Source: Sphingomonas liriopis
GTDB taxonomy: Bacteria > Pseudomonadota > Alphaproteobacteria > Sphingomonadales > Sphingomonadaceae
Assembly: GCF_024211255.1 (NCBI RefSeq)
Contig: NZ_JAMLDY010000010.1
Location: 96,986 to 160,985, forward strand
Length of the DNA stretch: 64,000 bases
Direction: 5' to 3'
Shown piece after piece: positions 8,457 through 17,660 of the stretch. Each line of letters opens with the position of its first letter. Position 1 is the first letter of the stretch. A program made the translations under genes and the position numbers. The notes beneath the pieces are model-generated. The model worked only from the letters and a program-made list of their open reading frames with translations. It did not search any database and had not been told where the DNA came from.

Positions 8457-9497
8457 ATGGATAGTCGCAAGATCGTTTTGCTGGTGGGCGCGTTGTTCGT
8501 GGCCGGCATCACGGCATTCTTCGCCCGCACGCTCATCATGGGCTCGGCCGCGCCGCAGGCCGCGGCGATGGGCCAGCCGACCGCACCCGCGGCCACCGGC
8601 CCCGAAGTGCTGGTCGCCACCCGTGCGCTGCCGATCGGCACCATCCTGGATGCGACCGCGCTGAAGTTCCAGCCGTGGCCCAAGGAGCTGGTCGACGGCG
8701 CCTATTATCTGAAGACGGGCACCGACCTCACCAAACTGCAGGGCACCGTGGTGCGCAACGCGATCACCGCGGGCCAGCCGGTCACCAGGGGCGCGCTCGT
8801 CTCGCCCGGCGACCGCGGCTTCCTCGCCGCCGCGCTGGGGCCGGGCATGCGCGCGGTCACCGTCAGCGTCTCCAACCAGGCTGCGGTCGCAGGGTTCGTC
8901 TTTCCGGGCGACCGCATCGACCTCGTCCTGACGCAGACGGTCGCGGGCGGCGGCGACGGCCAGCCGCTCAAGGTGTCCGAAACGATCATGCGCAACGTCC
9001 GCGTGCTCGCCACCGACCAGCGCACCGACAACGTCGTCGGCGAGGATGGCAAGACCAAGGTCAGCAGCTTCTCGACCGTCACGCTGGAAGCGACGCCCAA
9101 GATGGCCGAGCAGGTCGCGGTCGCCCGCACGATCGGCGAACTGTCGCTGTCGCTGCGCGCGCTCGCCGACAATTCGAGCGAACTGGAAGAGGCGATCGCC
9201 AGCGGCGCGGTGAAGATGCCCGACGGCGATCCGAAGGCCGAAAAGGCGATGATGGTGCGCGTCGCGACGCAGCCGCAGACCGGCAGCTCCAGCTTCGCCA
9301 CCGGCGCCGACGTGTCGCGCTTCCAGCGCAGCACGGTGCCGCCCAAGGGCGGCACCCAGAGCGTACAGGGCGTGCCGGTCGCCGGCGCAGCCGCCGCGGG
9401 CGGCATCGGCGGGGCAGCCCCCGCCATCCAGGGACCCGTCGTGCGCATCGCGCGCGGCAACAACGTGACGATCGTTCCGGTCGGGGGGAAGAATTAA
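8457..9497 (+). CDS. cpaB: Flp pilus assembly protein CpaB/RcpC
   Basis: Periplasmic pilus assembly factor. The 346-residue protein has an N-terminal membrane anchor (KIVLLVGALFVAGITAFFAR), then an SAF domain (VLVATRALPIGTILDATALK) and the RcpC/CpaB domain (VSVSNQAAVAGFVFPGDRID, then RNVRVLATDQR). A Gly/Ala-rich stretch precedes the C-terminus. It lies directly upstream of the secretin gene, one base apart, as in other cpa loci. Family members are thought to support or gate the CpaC secretin. Confidence 0.93.
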   Translation: MDSRKIVLLVGALFVAGITAFFARTLIMGSAAPQAAAMGQPTAPAATGPEVLVATRALPIGTILDATALKFQPWPKELVDGAYYLKTGTDLTKLQGTVVRNAITAGQPVTRGALVSPGDRGFLAAALGPGMRAVTVSVSNQAAVAGFVFPGDRIDLVLTQTVAGGGDGQPLKVSETIMRNVRVLATDQRTDNVVGEDGKTKVSSFSTVTLEATPKMAEQVAVARTIGELSLSLRALADNSSELEEAIASGAVKMPDGDPKAEKAMMVRVATQPQTGSSSFATGADVSRFQRSTVPPKGGTQSVQGVPVAGAAAAGGIGGAAPAIQGPVVRIARGNNVTIVPVGGKN

Positions 9498-9498
9498 G

Positions 9499-11094
9499 AT
9501 GCGTGACCTCGTGTCTCTCGCGGCGCGCCACGCGCCGGGGCGCAAGCCGCTCGGCGTGCCGCTCGCCATCGCGCTCGCCGCGACGGTGACCGGCGGCATG
9601 GCCGACGCCCGCACCACCGTCGCCGCACGCGGCGGCACCAGCGTGGCGACGTCGTCGATGGTGCAGGTCAACACCGGCCGCGGCCGGCTGGTGACGCTGG
9701 CGCGGCCGATGACCGACATCTTCGTCGCCGACGAGACGATCGCCGACGTGCAGGTCCGCTCGCCGACGCAGCTGTACATCTACGGCAAGAAGACCGGCGA
9801 GACGACGATCTCCGCCACCGGCAAGAGCGGCGCGGTCGTCTATGCGACCACCGTCCGCGTCGGCCAGAACATCGATTCGATCGGTGCGATGCTCAGCCTC
9901 GCGATGCCCGATGCGCAGCTGACCGCGACGCCGATGAACGGCCTCGTCCTGCTGACCGGCACCGTCGCCGGCCCGGGCGACGCCGCCGAGGCCGAACGGC
10001 TGGTCCAGGCCTATGTCGGCGACGGCATCAAGGTCCTCTCGCGCCTGCGCACCGCGACGCCGCTGCAGGTCAACCTGCAGGTCCGCGTCGCGGAGGTCAG
10101 CCGCAGCTTCATCAAGAACGTCGGCGTCAACCTCCAGTCGTTCGACAATTCGGGCGGGTTCCAGTTCGGCATCGGCCAGGGTCGCGGCGCGGCGCAATAC
10201 GCGCCGGGCGGCGGGCTGTTCGTCAACACGACGACCGCATCCGCCGGAACGACCAGCCTCGCCACCGGCGCCGCGGGCAGCACGATCGCGCTCGCCGGCA
10301 AGCTGCTCGGCGTCAACCTGCTCAGCGCGATCGACCTCGGCGAGACGACGGGTCAGGTGACGACGCTCGCCAACCCCAATCTCACCGCGCTGTCGGGCGA
10401 GACCGCGACCTTCCTCGCCGGCGGCGAGATCCCGATCCCGATCGCGCAGGGCCTCGGCGCCGTGTCGGTCGAGTACAAGCAGTATGGCGTCAGCCTCGCC
10501 TATACGCCGACGGTGCTGTCGGACGGCCGCATCTCGCTGCGCGTCCGCCCCGAAGTGTCGCAGCTCGACTATTCGAACGCCGTCCAGCTCAACGGCACGC
10601 GCGTCCCCGGCATCACCAGCCGCCGCGCGGAGACGACGCTGGAGCTCGGCTCGGGCCAGTCGATGATGATCGGCGGCCTGCTGCAGAACAGCCACAACAA
10701 CAACATCCAGAAGACGCCGTTCCTCGGCGACCTGCCGATCATCGGGTCGCTGTTCCGTTCGAACGGCTTCCAGCGCAACGAGACCGAGCTGGTCATCATC
10801 ATCACGCCGTATCTGGTGAAGCCGGTGAACAGCCCGTCGCAGATCGCGCTGCCGCACGACGGCTATCGCGCGCCCGACGACGCCAGCCGCATCCTGCTCG
10901 GCGAGCTGGGCAGCGGCGGCAACGGCCCGCGCCCGGTGCCGACGATGATCCCCGGCGGCCCTGCCCCGATGCCGACGATCGGCGCCGCCGCACCGGTGCC
11001 CGCCCTGCCGCGCCGCGACCCGCCGGTCGCCGCGGACACCCGTTCCACCGCGAAGAAGAAGGGGGCGCTGCCCGCCCCCGGCTTCTCCAACTGA
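9499..11094 (+). CDS. cpaC: Pilus secretin CpaC/RcpA
   Basis: Outer-membrane secretin through which the Flp pilus passes. The 531-residue precursor has an N-terminal signal region (LAIALAATVTGGMADA), the pilus/BON-type N domain (LARPMTDIFVADETIADVQV), and the C-terminal secretin domain with the family signatures VNLQVRVAEVSR, SLAYTPTVLSDGRISLRVRP and NIQKTPFLGDLPIIGSLFRS. It ends in a Pro-rich tail. Length is normal for the family. The TGA shares one base with the cpaD ATG. Confidence 0.95.
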   Translation: MRDLVSLAARHAPGRKPLGVPLAIALAATVTGGMADARTTVAARGGTSVATSSMVQVNTGRGRLVTLARPMTDIFVADETIADVQVRSPTQLYIYGKKTGETTISATGKSGAVVYATTVRVGQNIDSIGAMLSLAMPDAQLTATPMNGLVLLTGTVAGPGDAAEAERLVQAYVGDGIKVLSRLRTATPLQVNLQVRVAEVSRSFIKNVGVNLQSFDNSGGFQFGIGQGRGAAQYAPGGGLFVNTTTASAGTTSLATGAAGSTIALAGKLLGVNLLSAIDLGETTGQVTTLANPNLTALSGETATFLAGGEIPIPIAQGLGAVSVEYKQYGVSLAYTPTVLSDGRISLRVRPEVSQLDYSNAVQLNGTRVPGITSRRAETTLELGSGQSMMIGGLLQNSHNNNIQKTPFLGDLPIIGSLFRSNGFQRNETELVIIITPYLVKPVNSPSQIALPHDGYRAPDDASRILLGELGSGGNGPRPVPTMIPGGPAPMPTIGAAAPVPALPRRDPPVAADTRSTAKKKGALPAPGFSN

Positions 11095-11759
11095 TGGCTT
11101 GCGTCAAGGACATGGTTGCGATGACCCAGCGTTCGATCCTCCTCGCCGCGCTCGCCGCGCCCGCCCTGCTGCTCGGCGGGTGCATGGGCACGGACAACCG
11201 CGGCCTCGAATCGGTGCACCAGCCGGTGGTCGCGCAGCGTGACTTCGCGCTCGACCTCGCCACCGCCGGCGGCCGGCTCGCGCCGGGCGAAAGCCGGCGT
11301 CTGGGGGGCTGGATGACCGCGATGCACCTCGGCTACGGCGATCGCGTCGCGATCGACGAGGCGGGCGATGCGCCGCCGGCGGCGCGCGACCAGATCGCCG
11401 CGGTGGTCGCGAGCTACGGCCTGCTGCTGTCCGACGACCGGCCGGTCACGCCGGCGCCGGTCACCCCCGGCACGCTGCGCATCGTCGTCAGCCGGATGCA
11501 CGCCAGCGTCCCCGGCTGCCCCGACTGGAGCCGCGACAGCAGCCACGAATTCGAAGGCAGCACCTCGTCCAACTACGGCTGCGCGGTCAACACCAACCTC
11601 GCCGCGATGATCGCACGCCCCGCCGATCTGGTGCGCGGTGTCGATCACGATCCGATCACCGATCCTGCGCTGACCACCAAGGCGATCGAGGCCTATCGCA
11701 AGAAGCCGGCGACCGGCGCGGCGGCGCTGGAACAGGTCAGCGCCAAGGGAGCCAATTGA
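11094..11759 (+). CDS. cpaD: Pilus assembly lipoprotein CpaD
   Basis: Outer-membrane-associated lipoprotein of the Tad apparatus. The 221-residue product has a lipoprotein signal (SILLAALAAPALLLGGCMG) and the CpaD domain, with the segments CPDWSRDSS and NYGCAVNTNLAAMIARPADL, including family cysteines. The first ATG overlaps the cpaC stop by one base; ATGs at 11112 and 11121 would give shorter signals, and 11121 (MTQRSILL) looks the most natural signal start. It is followed at once by cpaE. Confidence 0.92.
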   Translation: MACVKDMVAMTQRSILLAALAAPALLLGGCMGTDNRGLESVHQPVVAQRDFALDLATAGGRLAPGESRRLGGWMTAMHLGYGDRVAIDEAGDAPPAARDQIAAVVASYGLLLSDDRPVTPAPVTPGTLRIVVSRMHASVPGCPDWSRDSSHEFEGSTSSNYGCAVNTNLAAMIARPADLVRGVDHDPITDPALTTKAIEAYRKKPATGAAALEQVSAKGAN

Positions 11760-11760
11760 T

Positions 11761-13038
11761 ATGAACGCTCCGTGGAAACCCGCCGGCGTCGGTCATCGCG
11801 ACCCCTTCGCCGCCTATGTCTGCGACGAGGCGACGGCGGAAACGCTGCGCCCGGTCGCCGGCGATCTCGGCTGGTCGGTCGACAAGGTCTACAAGGGCGG
11901 CCTGCGCAACGCCGTCCAGTCGCTGTCGGTGTCGGCCAGCCCGCAGATCCTGTTCGTCGACCTCGCCGAATCGGGCGATCCGCTGAACGACATCAACGCG
12001 CTCGCCGAAGTGTGCGAACCCGGCACGGTGGTCATCGCCGCGGGTCAGGTCAACGACGTGCGCCTGTACCGCGACCTCGTCGCCAGCGGCATCCAGGATT
12101 ATCTGCTCAAACCGCTGAACCCCGATGCGCTGCGTGAGGCGTTCGGCCACGCGCAGACGATGCTCAACGCGCCCAAGCATGTCGAGGCGAGCGTCGATCG
12201 GCCGCATTGCGCGATCGCGGTGATCGGCACGCGCGGCGGCGTCGGCGCGTCGACGATCGCGACCTCGCTCGCCTGGCTGACCAGCGAGCGTGAGAAGCGC
12301 TCGACCGCGCTGCTCGACCTCGACGTGCATTTCGGCACCGGCGCGCTGACGCTCGACCTCGAGCCCGGCCGCGGCCTCACCGACGCGATCGAGAATCCCA
12401 GCCGCATCGACGGGCTGTTCATCGAACGCGCGATGGTGAAGGCGACCGAGAACCTCGCCGTCTTGTCCGCCGAGGCGCCGATCAACGCGCCGCTGATGAC
12501 CGACGGCGCCGCCTTCTACCAGCTGCAGGAAGAGATGCGCGCCGCGTTCGAGGCGACCGTCGTCGACCTGCCGCGCGGCATGCTGGTCCAGCACCCGCAC
12601 CTCATCAGCGACATCCAGGCGGCGGTGATCGTCACCGAACTGACGCTGGCGGCGGCCCGCGACACGATCCGCATCCTGTCCTGGCTCAAGACCAACGCGC
12701 CGCAGACGCACGTCACGCTCGTCGCCAACCGCGTCCATGCCGCCGGCCAACTCGAGATCAGCCGCAAGGATTTCGAAAGCTCGATCGAACGCAAGGTCGA
12801 GTTCGTCATCCCCTTCGACCAGAAACTGGTCGCGCAGGCGGCGAAGCTCGGCAAGCCGCTCGCCGAGGCGGGCAAGAATTCCAAGACGGTCGCGCCGATC
12901 CTCGCGCTCACCCGCCACGTGCTGGGCGCCGGCGAGGAACTGATCGCGGGCAAGGACGGCGACGATGCCGGCAAGGCGAAGGGCAAGTCGCTGATCGGCG
13001 GCTTCTCGTCGCTGCTGTCCAAGCGCGCCAAGAAATAA
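11761..13038 (+). CDS. cpaE: Pilus localisation ATPase CpaE (MinD/ParA-like)
   Basis: A 425-residue protein with an N-terminal receiver-like domain (ILFVDLAESGDPLNDINALA, around residues 60-80) and a C-terminal MinD/ParA-type ATPase domain. The deviant Walker A region reads IGTRGGVGASTIATSLAW; Ala replaces the Lys usually found in GGVGKST, as in other CpaE proteins. A LLDLDVHFGTGALTLDLEPG block follows. In Caulobacter CpaE directs the pilus machine to the cell pole. The gene ends 28 bases before tadB; no cpaF lies between. Confidence 0.93.
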   Translation: MNAPWKPAGVGHRDPFAAYVCDEATAETLRPVAGDLGWSVDKVYKGGLRNAVQSLSVSASPQILFVDLAESGDPLNDINALAEVCEPGTVVIAAGQVNDVRLYRDLVASGIQDYLLKPLNPDALREAFGHAQTMLNAPKHVEASVDRPHCAIAVIGTRGGVGASTIATSLAWLTSEREKRSTALLDLDVHFGTGALTLDLEPGRGLTDAIENPSRIDGLFIERAMVKATENLAVLSAEAPINAPLMTDGAAFYQLQEEMRAAFEATVVDLPRGMLVQHPHLISDIQAAVIVTELTLAAARDTIRILSWLKTNAPQTHVTLVANRVHAAGQLEISRKDFESSIERKVEFVIPFDQKLVAQAAKLGKPLAEAGKNSKTVAPILALTRHVLGAGEELIAGKDGDDAGKAKGKSLIGGFSSLLSKRAKK

Positions 13039-13066
13039 CCCCAGAGCGTAAAGGCGACGCGGCGCG

Positions 13067-14041
13067 ATGGATCTGTTCCCCCTTTTGATGATCGGCATCG
13101 GCGGCGCCGCCGTGCTCGGGCTGGTGCTGTTCGCGCTCGCCGGGCCGTCGCCGCAGCGCGCGCAGACCCGCCGCATCGCCGCGATGCGCGAACGCCATGG
13201 CGACGGCGGCATCGTCGCCGAGGCGCAGATGCGCCGCATCACCGCGGGCCGCGCGCAGACCAGGACCGACGTCGCCTTCGGCCGGCTGCTGCCCAATCCG
13301 GCGCAGCTCGCCAAGCGCCTCGCGATGACCGGCAAGGACTGGACCGTCGGCAAATACGGCATGGTCAGCGCCGGGCTGGTCGTCGTCGTCGCCGCGCTGC
13401 TGTGGCTGAAGGGCGCGCCGATCCTGCTCGCGCTGCTGTTCGGCCTGACCGTCGGCGCCGGCCTGCCGCACTGGCTCGTCGGCTTCTTCATCAAGCGCCG
13501 CGTCACCAAGTTCACCACCAAATTCCCCGACGCGATCGAGCTGCTCGTCCGCGGCCTGCGCTCGGGTCTTCCGGTCACCGAGACGATCGGCATCGTCGGC
13601 AGCGAGGTGGAGGGCCCGGTCGGCGAGGAATTCCGCATGGTGTCCGACAAGATGAAGATCGGCAAGTCGATGGATTCGGCGCTGCAGGACACCGCCGACC
13701 GGTTGGGCACGCCCGAATTCCAGTTCTTCGTCATCACCATCGCGATCCAGCGCGAAACCGGCGGCAACCTCGCCGAAACGCTCGCCAACCTCGCGACGGT
13801 GCTGCGCCAGCGCGGCCAGATGAAGCTGAAGATCAAGGCGATGTCGTCCGAATCGAAGGCATCGGCCTATATCGTCGGCTCGCTGCCCTTCATCGTCTTC
13901 GGCATGATCTGGGTCATCAACAACAAATACATGCAGAACTTCTTCGTCGATCCACGCCTCATCATCACCGGCCTTGGCGGATTGCTGTGGATGGGGATCG
14001 GCGTGTTCATCATGGCCAAGATGGTCAGCTTCGAAATCTGA
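13067..14041 (+). CDS. tadB: Tad pilus inner-membrane platform protein TadB
   Basis: Type II secretion F-family membrane platform protein. The 324-residue product has an N-terminal membrane segment (LMIGIGGAAVLGLVLFALAG), two central segments, a cytoplasmic T2SF domain (FPDAIELLVRGLRSGLPVTE, then AIQRETGGNLAETLANLATV) and two C-terminal membrane segments. In other species TadB and TadC work with the TadA/CpaF ATPase; that gene is not in this locus. The next gene starts after 20 bases. Confidence 0.93.
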   Translation: MDLFPLLMIGIGGAAVLGLVLFALAGPSPQRAQTRRIAAMRERHGDGGIVAEAQMRRITAGRAQTRTDVAFGRLLPNPAQLAKRLAMTGKDWTVGKYGMVSAGLVVVVAALLWLKGAPILLALLFGLTVGAGLPHWLVGFFIKRRVTKFTTKFPDAIELLVRGLRSGLPVTETIGIVGSEVEGPVGEEFRMVSDKMKIGKSMDSALQDTADRLGTPEFQFFVITIAIQRETGGNLAETLANLATVLRQRGQMKLKIKAMSSESKASAYIVGSLPFIVFGMIWVINNKYMQNFFVDPRLIITGLGGLLWMGIGVFIMAKMVSFEI

Positions 14042-14061
14042 CGCGGGAACGGATAGACGAC

Positions 14062-15042
14062 ATGCAGCCTTCCGGACCGACACTGATGGGGATCGACGTC
14101 CTGTGGGTCGCGACGATCCTGTCGGGCGTCGCCGCCTTCGCGGTGATGCTCGCGATCTACGCGGCCACCACGGTCAGCGATCCGATGAGCAAGCGCGTGA
14201 AAGCGCTCAACGACCGCCGCGAACAGCTGAAGGCGGGCATCACCGCCTCGACCAAGCGCCGTGCCAAGCTGATCCAGCGCAACGACACCACCGACCGCAT
14301 GCGCAGCCTGCTGTCGTCGCTGAAGGTGCTGCAGGACAGCCAGGTCAAGGAGGCGCAGGTCAAGCTGATGCGCGCCGGCATCCGGTCGAAGGACTGGGCG
14401 GTCGCGGTGATCTTCGGCCGGCTGGCGCTGCCGATCGTGTTCGGCGGGCTGATGGTGCTCGTCGTCTACGGGATGGATTATTTCCCGACCTGGTCGCCGC
14501 TGAAACGCTACGGCCTCGTCGCGATCACCTTCATCCTCGCCTACAAGACGCCCGACATCTTCCTCAAGAACAAGATCACCAAGCGCTCGGACGCGATCCG
14601 CAAGGGCCTGCCCGATGCGCTCGACCTGCTGGTGATCTGCGCCGAAGCCGGCCTCACCGTCGATGCCGCCTTCCACCGCGTGGCGAAGGAACTGGGCCGC
14701 GCCTATCCCGAACTCGGCGACGAATTCACGCTGACCGCGATCGAGCTGGGCTTCCTCACCGAACGGCGCCAGGCGTTCGAGAACCTCTCGACCCGCGTCG
14801 ATCTCGACGCGGTGAAGGGCGTCGTCACGACGATGATCCAGACCGAGAAATACGGCACCCCGCTCGCCTCGGCGCTGCGTGTCCTGTCGGCCGAATTCCG
14901 CAACGAACGCATGATGCGCGCCGAGGAAAAGGCCGCGCGCCTGCCCGCGATCATGACCATCCCGCTGATCCTGTTCATCCTGCCGACGCTGTTCATCGTC
15001 ATCCTGGGACCGGCCGCCTGCTCGATCAGCGACGCGTTCTAA
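14062..15042 (+). CDS. tadC: Tad pilus inner-membrane platform protein TadC
   Basis: Second T2SF-family platform protein of the Tad pilus, 326 residues. The ATG at 14062 (MQPSGPTLMGIDVLWVATIL) gives an N-terminal membrane segment. A middle pair of membrane segments precedes the cytoplasmic T2SF domain (GLPDALDLLVICAEAGLTVD, then MIQTEKYGTPLASALRVLS). A final segment (IPLILFILPTLFIVILGPA) closes it. It is the last gene of the pilus operon and is followed by two repeat elements. Confidence 0.93.
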   Translation: MQPSGPTLMGIDVLWVATILSGVAAFAVMLAIYAATTVSDPMSKRVKALNDRREQLKAGITASTKRRAKLIQRNDTTDRMRSLLSSLKVLQDSQVKEAQVKLMRAGIRSKDWAVAVIFGRLALPIVFGGLMVLVVYGMDYFPTWSPLKRYGLVAITFILAYKTPDIFLKNKITKRSDAIRKGLPDALDLLVICAEAGLTVDAAFHRVAKELGRAYPELGDEFTLTAIELGFLTERRQAFENLSTRVDLDAVKGVVTTMIQTEKYGTPLASALRVLSAEFRNERMMRAEEKAARLPAIMTIPLILFILPTLFIVILGPAACSISDAF

Positions 15043-15069
15043 GCGGGGCAATTGCGGGCCCTCTCCCCA

Positions 15070-15136
15070 CCGTTCGCCCTGAGCCTGTCGAAGGGCACTG
15101 AGACTCACCCTGCTTCGACAAGCTCAGCATGACCGG
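15070..15136. repeat. REP2 palindromic element, copy 2
   Basis: Inverted arms CGTTCGCCCTGAGCCTGTCG and CTTCGACAAGCTCAGCATGA flank a short spacer just after tadC. They match REP2 copy 1 with a few changes. It is the first of two different repeats in the 312-base gap between tadC and the next gene. Confidence 0.85.
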
Positions 15137-15173
15137 TTGGGGGCTAGGCCCGGACTGTCGTGAGGTAAGGTTT

Positions 15174-15269
15174 CGTCATCCCCGCGAAGGCGGGGATCCA
15201 TAGTCGCCAAATCCGCGGCTCCATCACCGACCGTCGTGGTTATGGATTCCCGCCTCCGCGGGAATGACG
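15174..15269. repeat. REP3 palindromic element, copy 1
   Basis: The left arm starts CGTCATCCCCGCGAAGGCGG and continues GGATCCATAGTCGCC; the right arm is its near-complement, TATGGATTCCCGCC followed by TCCGCGGGAATGACG. Each arm can fold into its own hairpin (CCCGC...GCGGG). The same element recurs at 47001 and 55451. Apart from this element and REP2 the 15043-15354 gap shows nothing else. Confidence 0.9.
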
Positions 15270-15354
15270 AAGGGCTTGGCGCCGGGCCAGAACGTCCCCC
15301 CAAGTGAACCAACCCCCACCGTCATCGTTATGCCCCCGTAACAGGGAGGCCCGC

Positions 15355-15717
15355 ATGCTCTTCACCACCACCACGCAATTCGCCGCGCTGGCGCTGTGCC
15401 TCGTCGCCGGCTGGTTCTTCGGCCTCGCCAGCAGCAGCGGCGGCAAGAAGTGGAAGGCGCGCTACGCCACCGAGCGCGAGGCGCATGCCGCCTATCGCAA
15501 GCAGGGCGACACCGGCCTTTCCGCCGCCAACGCGCGCATCGCCGAGCTGGAGCGCGAGAACGCCCGCCTCGCCAAGGCGGCCGAGGCGGTGCCTGTCGCC
15601 GCCGCACCGACGCTGACCGAGCGCGTCACCGGCCGGCGCCAGACGGTTGCGCGTCCCGCCTATCCCGCCGGCAATCGCCCCGGCTGGTTCGACTTCGGCC
15701 CCCGCACGCGCGGCTGA
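15355..15717 (+). CDS. Small membrane-anchored coiled-coil protein, hypothetical
   Basis: A 120-residue protein with one N-terminal membrane segment (FAALALCLVAGWFFGLASSS), then a charged helical stretch with heptad-like spacing (ANARIAELERENARLAKAAE) that is probably a short coiled coil, and a basic, Pro-rich C-terminus. A GGAGG site about 6 bases upstream of the ATG at 15355 supports this start over the earlier one at 15304. Topology suggests a single-pass protein with its coiled coil in the cytoplasm or periplasm. No function is proposed. Confidence 0.75.
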   Translation: MLFTTTTQFAALALCLVAGWFFGLASSSGGKKWKARYATEREAHAAYRKQGDTGLSAANARIAELERENARLAKAAEAVPVAAAPTLTERVTGRRQTVARPAYPAGNRPGWFDFGPRTRG

Positions 15718-15758
15718 CGCGGCTCGACTTCCCGCCCGGCGACCGCGATAGTCGCGCC

Positions 15759-17414
15759 ATGGAGAGACCCACACGCACCGGCGGCCGTATTCTGGTCGAT
15801 CAGCTGCTCGCGCAAGGCTGCGAGCGGATCTTCACCGTGCCGGGCGAAAGCTTCCTCGCCGTGCTCGACGCGCTGCACGACTCGCCGCAGATCGAGACGG
15901 TGGTGTGCCGGCAGGAGGGCGGCGCGGCGTTCATGGCCTGCGCCGACGGCACGCTGACGCACCGCCCCGGCGTCGCTTTCGTCACCCGTGGGCCCGGCGC
16001 GACCAACGCTTCGATCGGCGTCCATGTCGCGCGGCAGGATTCGCAAGCCATGATCCTGTTCATCGGCGACGTCGATCGCGCCACGCGCGACCGCGAGGCG
16101 TTTCAGGAGGTCGACTTCGCCGCGATGTTCGCCCCCCTCGCCAAATGGGTGGCGCGGATCGACGACGCCGCGCGCATCCCCGAATATGTCGCGCGCGCCT
16201 ATGCGGTAGCGATGAACGGGCGACCCGGACCGGTGGTCCTCGCGCTCCCAGAGGACATGCTGCTCGACGAGGTCGCGGCGACCGACCGCCCCCGCGTCGA
16301 GCGTCTGGCGCAGGCGTGCGACGAAGCCGCCATGGCGCAGCTCGCCGACCTGCTCGCCACCGCCGAACGGCCCGTCGCGATCGTCGGCGGCGCCGGCTGG
16401 GACGGCATCGCCGCACAGGATTTCGCCGCCTGGGCCGACCGTACCGGCGTCCCCGTCGCCGCCGCCTTCCGCCGGCAGGACGCGATCCCCAACGCCTGCC
16501 CGAGCTACGCCGGCAACCTCGGCTACGGCCCCAATCCGAAACTGGTCGCGCGGATCAAGGCCGCCGACCTGCTGCTCGTCGTCGGTCCGCGCCTCGGCGA
16601 GGCGACCACCGACGGCTATACGCTCGTCACCCCCGACCATCCCGGCCAGCGCCTCGTCCACGTCCACCCCGACGCGAACGAGCTCGGCATGACCTATCGC
16701 ACCGATCTCGCCATCTGTGCGCGGATGGCCGATTTCGCCGAGGCGCTGAGCGGCCTCGATGGCCCGCCGCACGCCGGCGGGCCGGAGGCGCACGCCGAAT
16801 GGCAGGCCTGGTCCACACCCGCGCCGCGCGACGGCGTCGCGATGGACCTCGGCCCCTGCGTCGCGGCGATGCGCGATTGCCTGCCGGTGGATACGATCAT
16901 CTGCAACGGCGCGGGCAATTACAGCGGCTGGTGGCACCGCTACTGGCCCTATGCCGCCCCCGGCACGCAGCTCGCGCCGACCGCCGGCGCGATGGGCTAT
17001 GGCGTCCCCGCCGCGATCGCCGCCGCGCTCCGCCACCCGGAGCGACAGGTGGTCGCGCTCGCCGGCGACGGCTGTTTCCTGATGAACGGACAGGAACTGG
17101 CGACCGCGGTCCAGCACGATGCGCAATTGCTGGTGCTGGTAATCGACAACGGCGGCTACGGCACGATCCGCATGCATCAGGAGCGCGAATTCCCCGGCCG
17201 CGTGTCGGGCACGCGCCTCGCCAACCCCGACTTCGCCGCGCTCGCCCGCGCCTATGGCTGCTGGTCCGAAACGGTGACCCGCACCGAAGACTTCGCCCCC
17301 GCGCTCGCCCGCGCGCAGGCGGAGCGCGGCGTCCGCCTGTTGCACATCAGAACCGATATCGAGATCATCACCGCCGGCACCACGCTCACCGCCGTGGCGG
17401 CTGGCAAGCGATAA
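15759..17414 (+). CDS. Thiamine diphosphate-dependent enzyme, acetolactate synthase-like
   Basis: A 551-residue enzyme with the three-domain layout of the acetolactate synthase/benzoylformate decarboxylase family: an N-terminal pyrimidine domain (FTVPGESFLAVLDAL, catalytic Glu), a central domain (RPVAIVGGAGWDG) and a C-terminal ThDP domain whose metal motif GDGCFLMNGQE runs to LVIDNGGYG. No ilvH-type regulatory subunit lies beside it and the gene stands alone, so a catabolic or promiscuous role is more likely than a dedicated ilvB. The substrate cannot be inferred. The start at 15759 matches the family N-terminus. Confidence 0.9.
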   Translation: MERPTRTGGRILVDQLLAQGCERIFTVPGESFLAVLDALHDSPQIETVVCRQEGGAAFMACADGTLTHRPGVAFVTRGPGATNASIGVHVARQDSQAMILFIGDVDRATRDREAFQEVDFAAMFAPLAKWVARIDDAARIPEYVARAYAVAMNGRPGPVVLALPEDMLLDEVAATDRPRVERLAQACDEAAMAQLADLLATAERPVAIVGGAGWDGIAAQDFAAWADRTGVPVAAAFRRQDAIPNACPSYAGNLGYGPNPKLVARIKAADLLLVVGPRLGEATTDGYTLVTPDHPGQRLVHVHPDANELGMTYRTDLAICARMADFAEALSGLDGPPHAGGPEAHAEWQAWSTPAPRDGVAMDLGPCVAAMRDCLPVDTIICNGAGNYSGWWHRYWPYAAPGTQLAPTAGAMGYGVPAAIAAALRHPERQVVALAGDGCFLMNGQELATAVQHDAQLLVLVIDNGGYGTIRMHQEREFPGRVSGTRLANPDFAALARAYGCWSETVTRTEDFAPALARAQAERGVRLLHIRTDIEIITAGTTLTAVAAGKR

Positions 17415-17530
17415 ATCTGCCGTCACGCAGCGGGAGAGCTGCACCACGACAAGCTCCACCCCGCGAAGGTGGCGGTTCAGTCGGGTCAAAAGTTTGCGAT
17501 AACCGACAAAGGCCCGACGCATCCCCTTCA

Positions 17531-17619
17531 GTGCTCCCGCGCAGGCGGGAGCCCAGGGCCAAGCAAAACAACGGCGTGTGGCGTGCGTGACGTCTGGGCT
17601 CCCGCCTGCGCGGGAGCAC
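17531..17619. repeat. REP5 palindromic element
   Basis: Arms GTGCTCCCGCGCAGGCGGGA at 17531 and TCCCGCCTGCGCGGGAGCAC ending at 17619 are inverted copies; both extend inward with GCCCAG/CTGGGC. Each arm also folds on itself. Only this copy was found in the window. Confidence 0.85.
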
Positions 17620-17660
17620 TGGGGAGTTTCGCAGAGGCCTCAAGCAAGTCCGGGGTGGAG

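Noticed and set aside
12220..12290. Loss of the Walker A lysine in CpaE as an inactivating mutation
   Set aside because: A deviant Walker A is normal in CpaE proteins, so it is not a sign of decay.
15174..15269. Repeated sequence that might suggest a CRISPR array or IS ends
   Set aside because: The copies are palindromic pairs scattered singly through the genome, with no regular spacers and no cas genes or transposase beside them.
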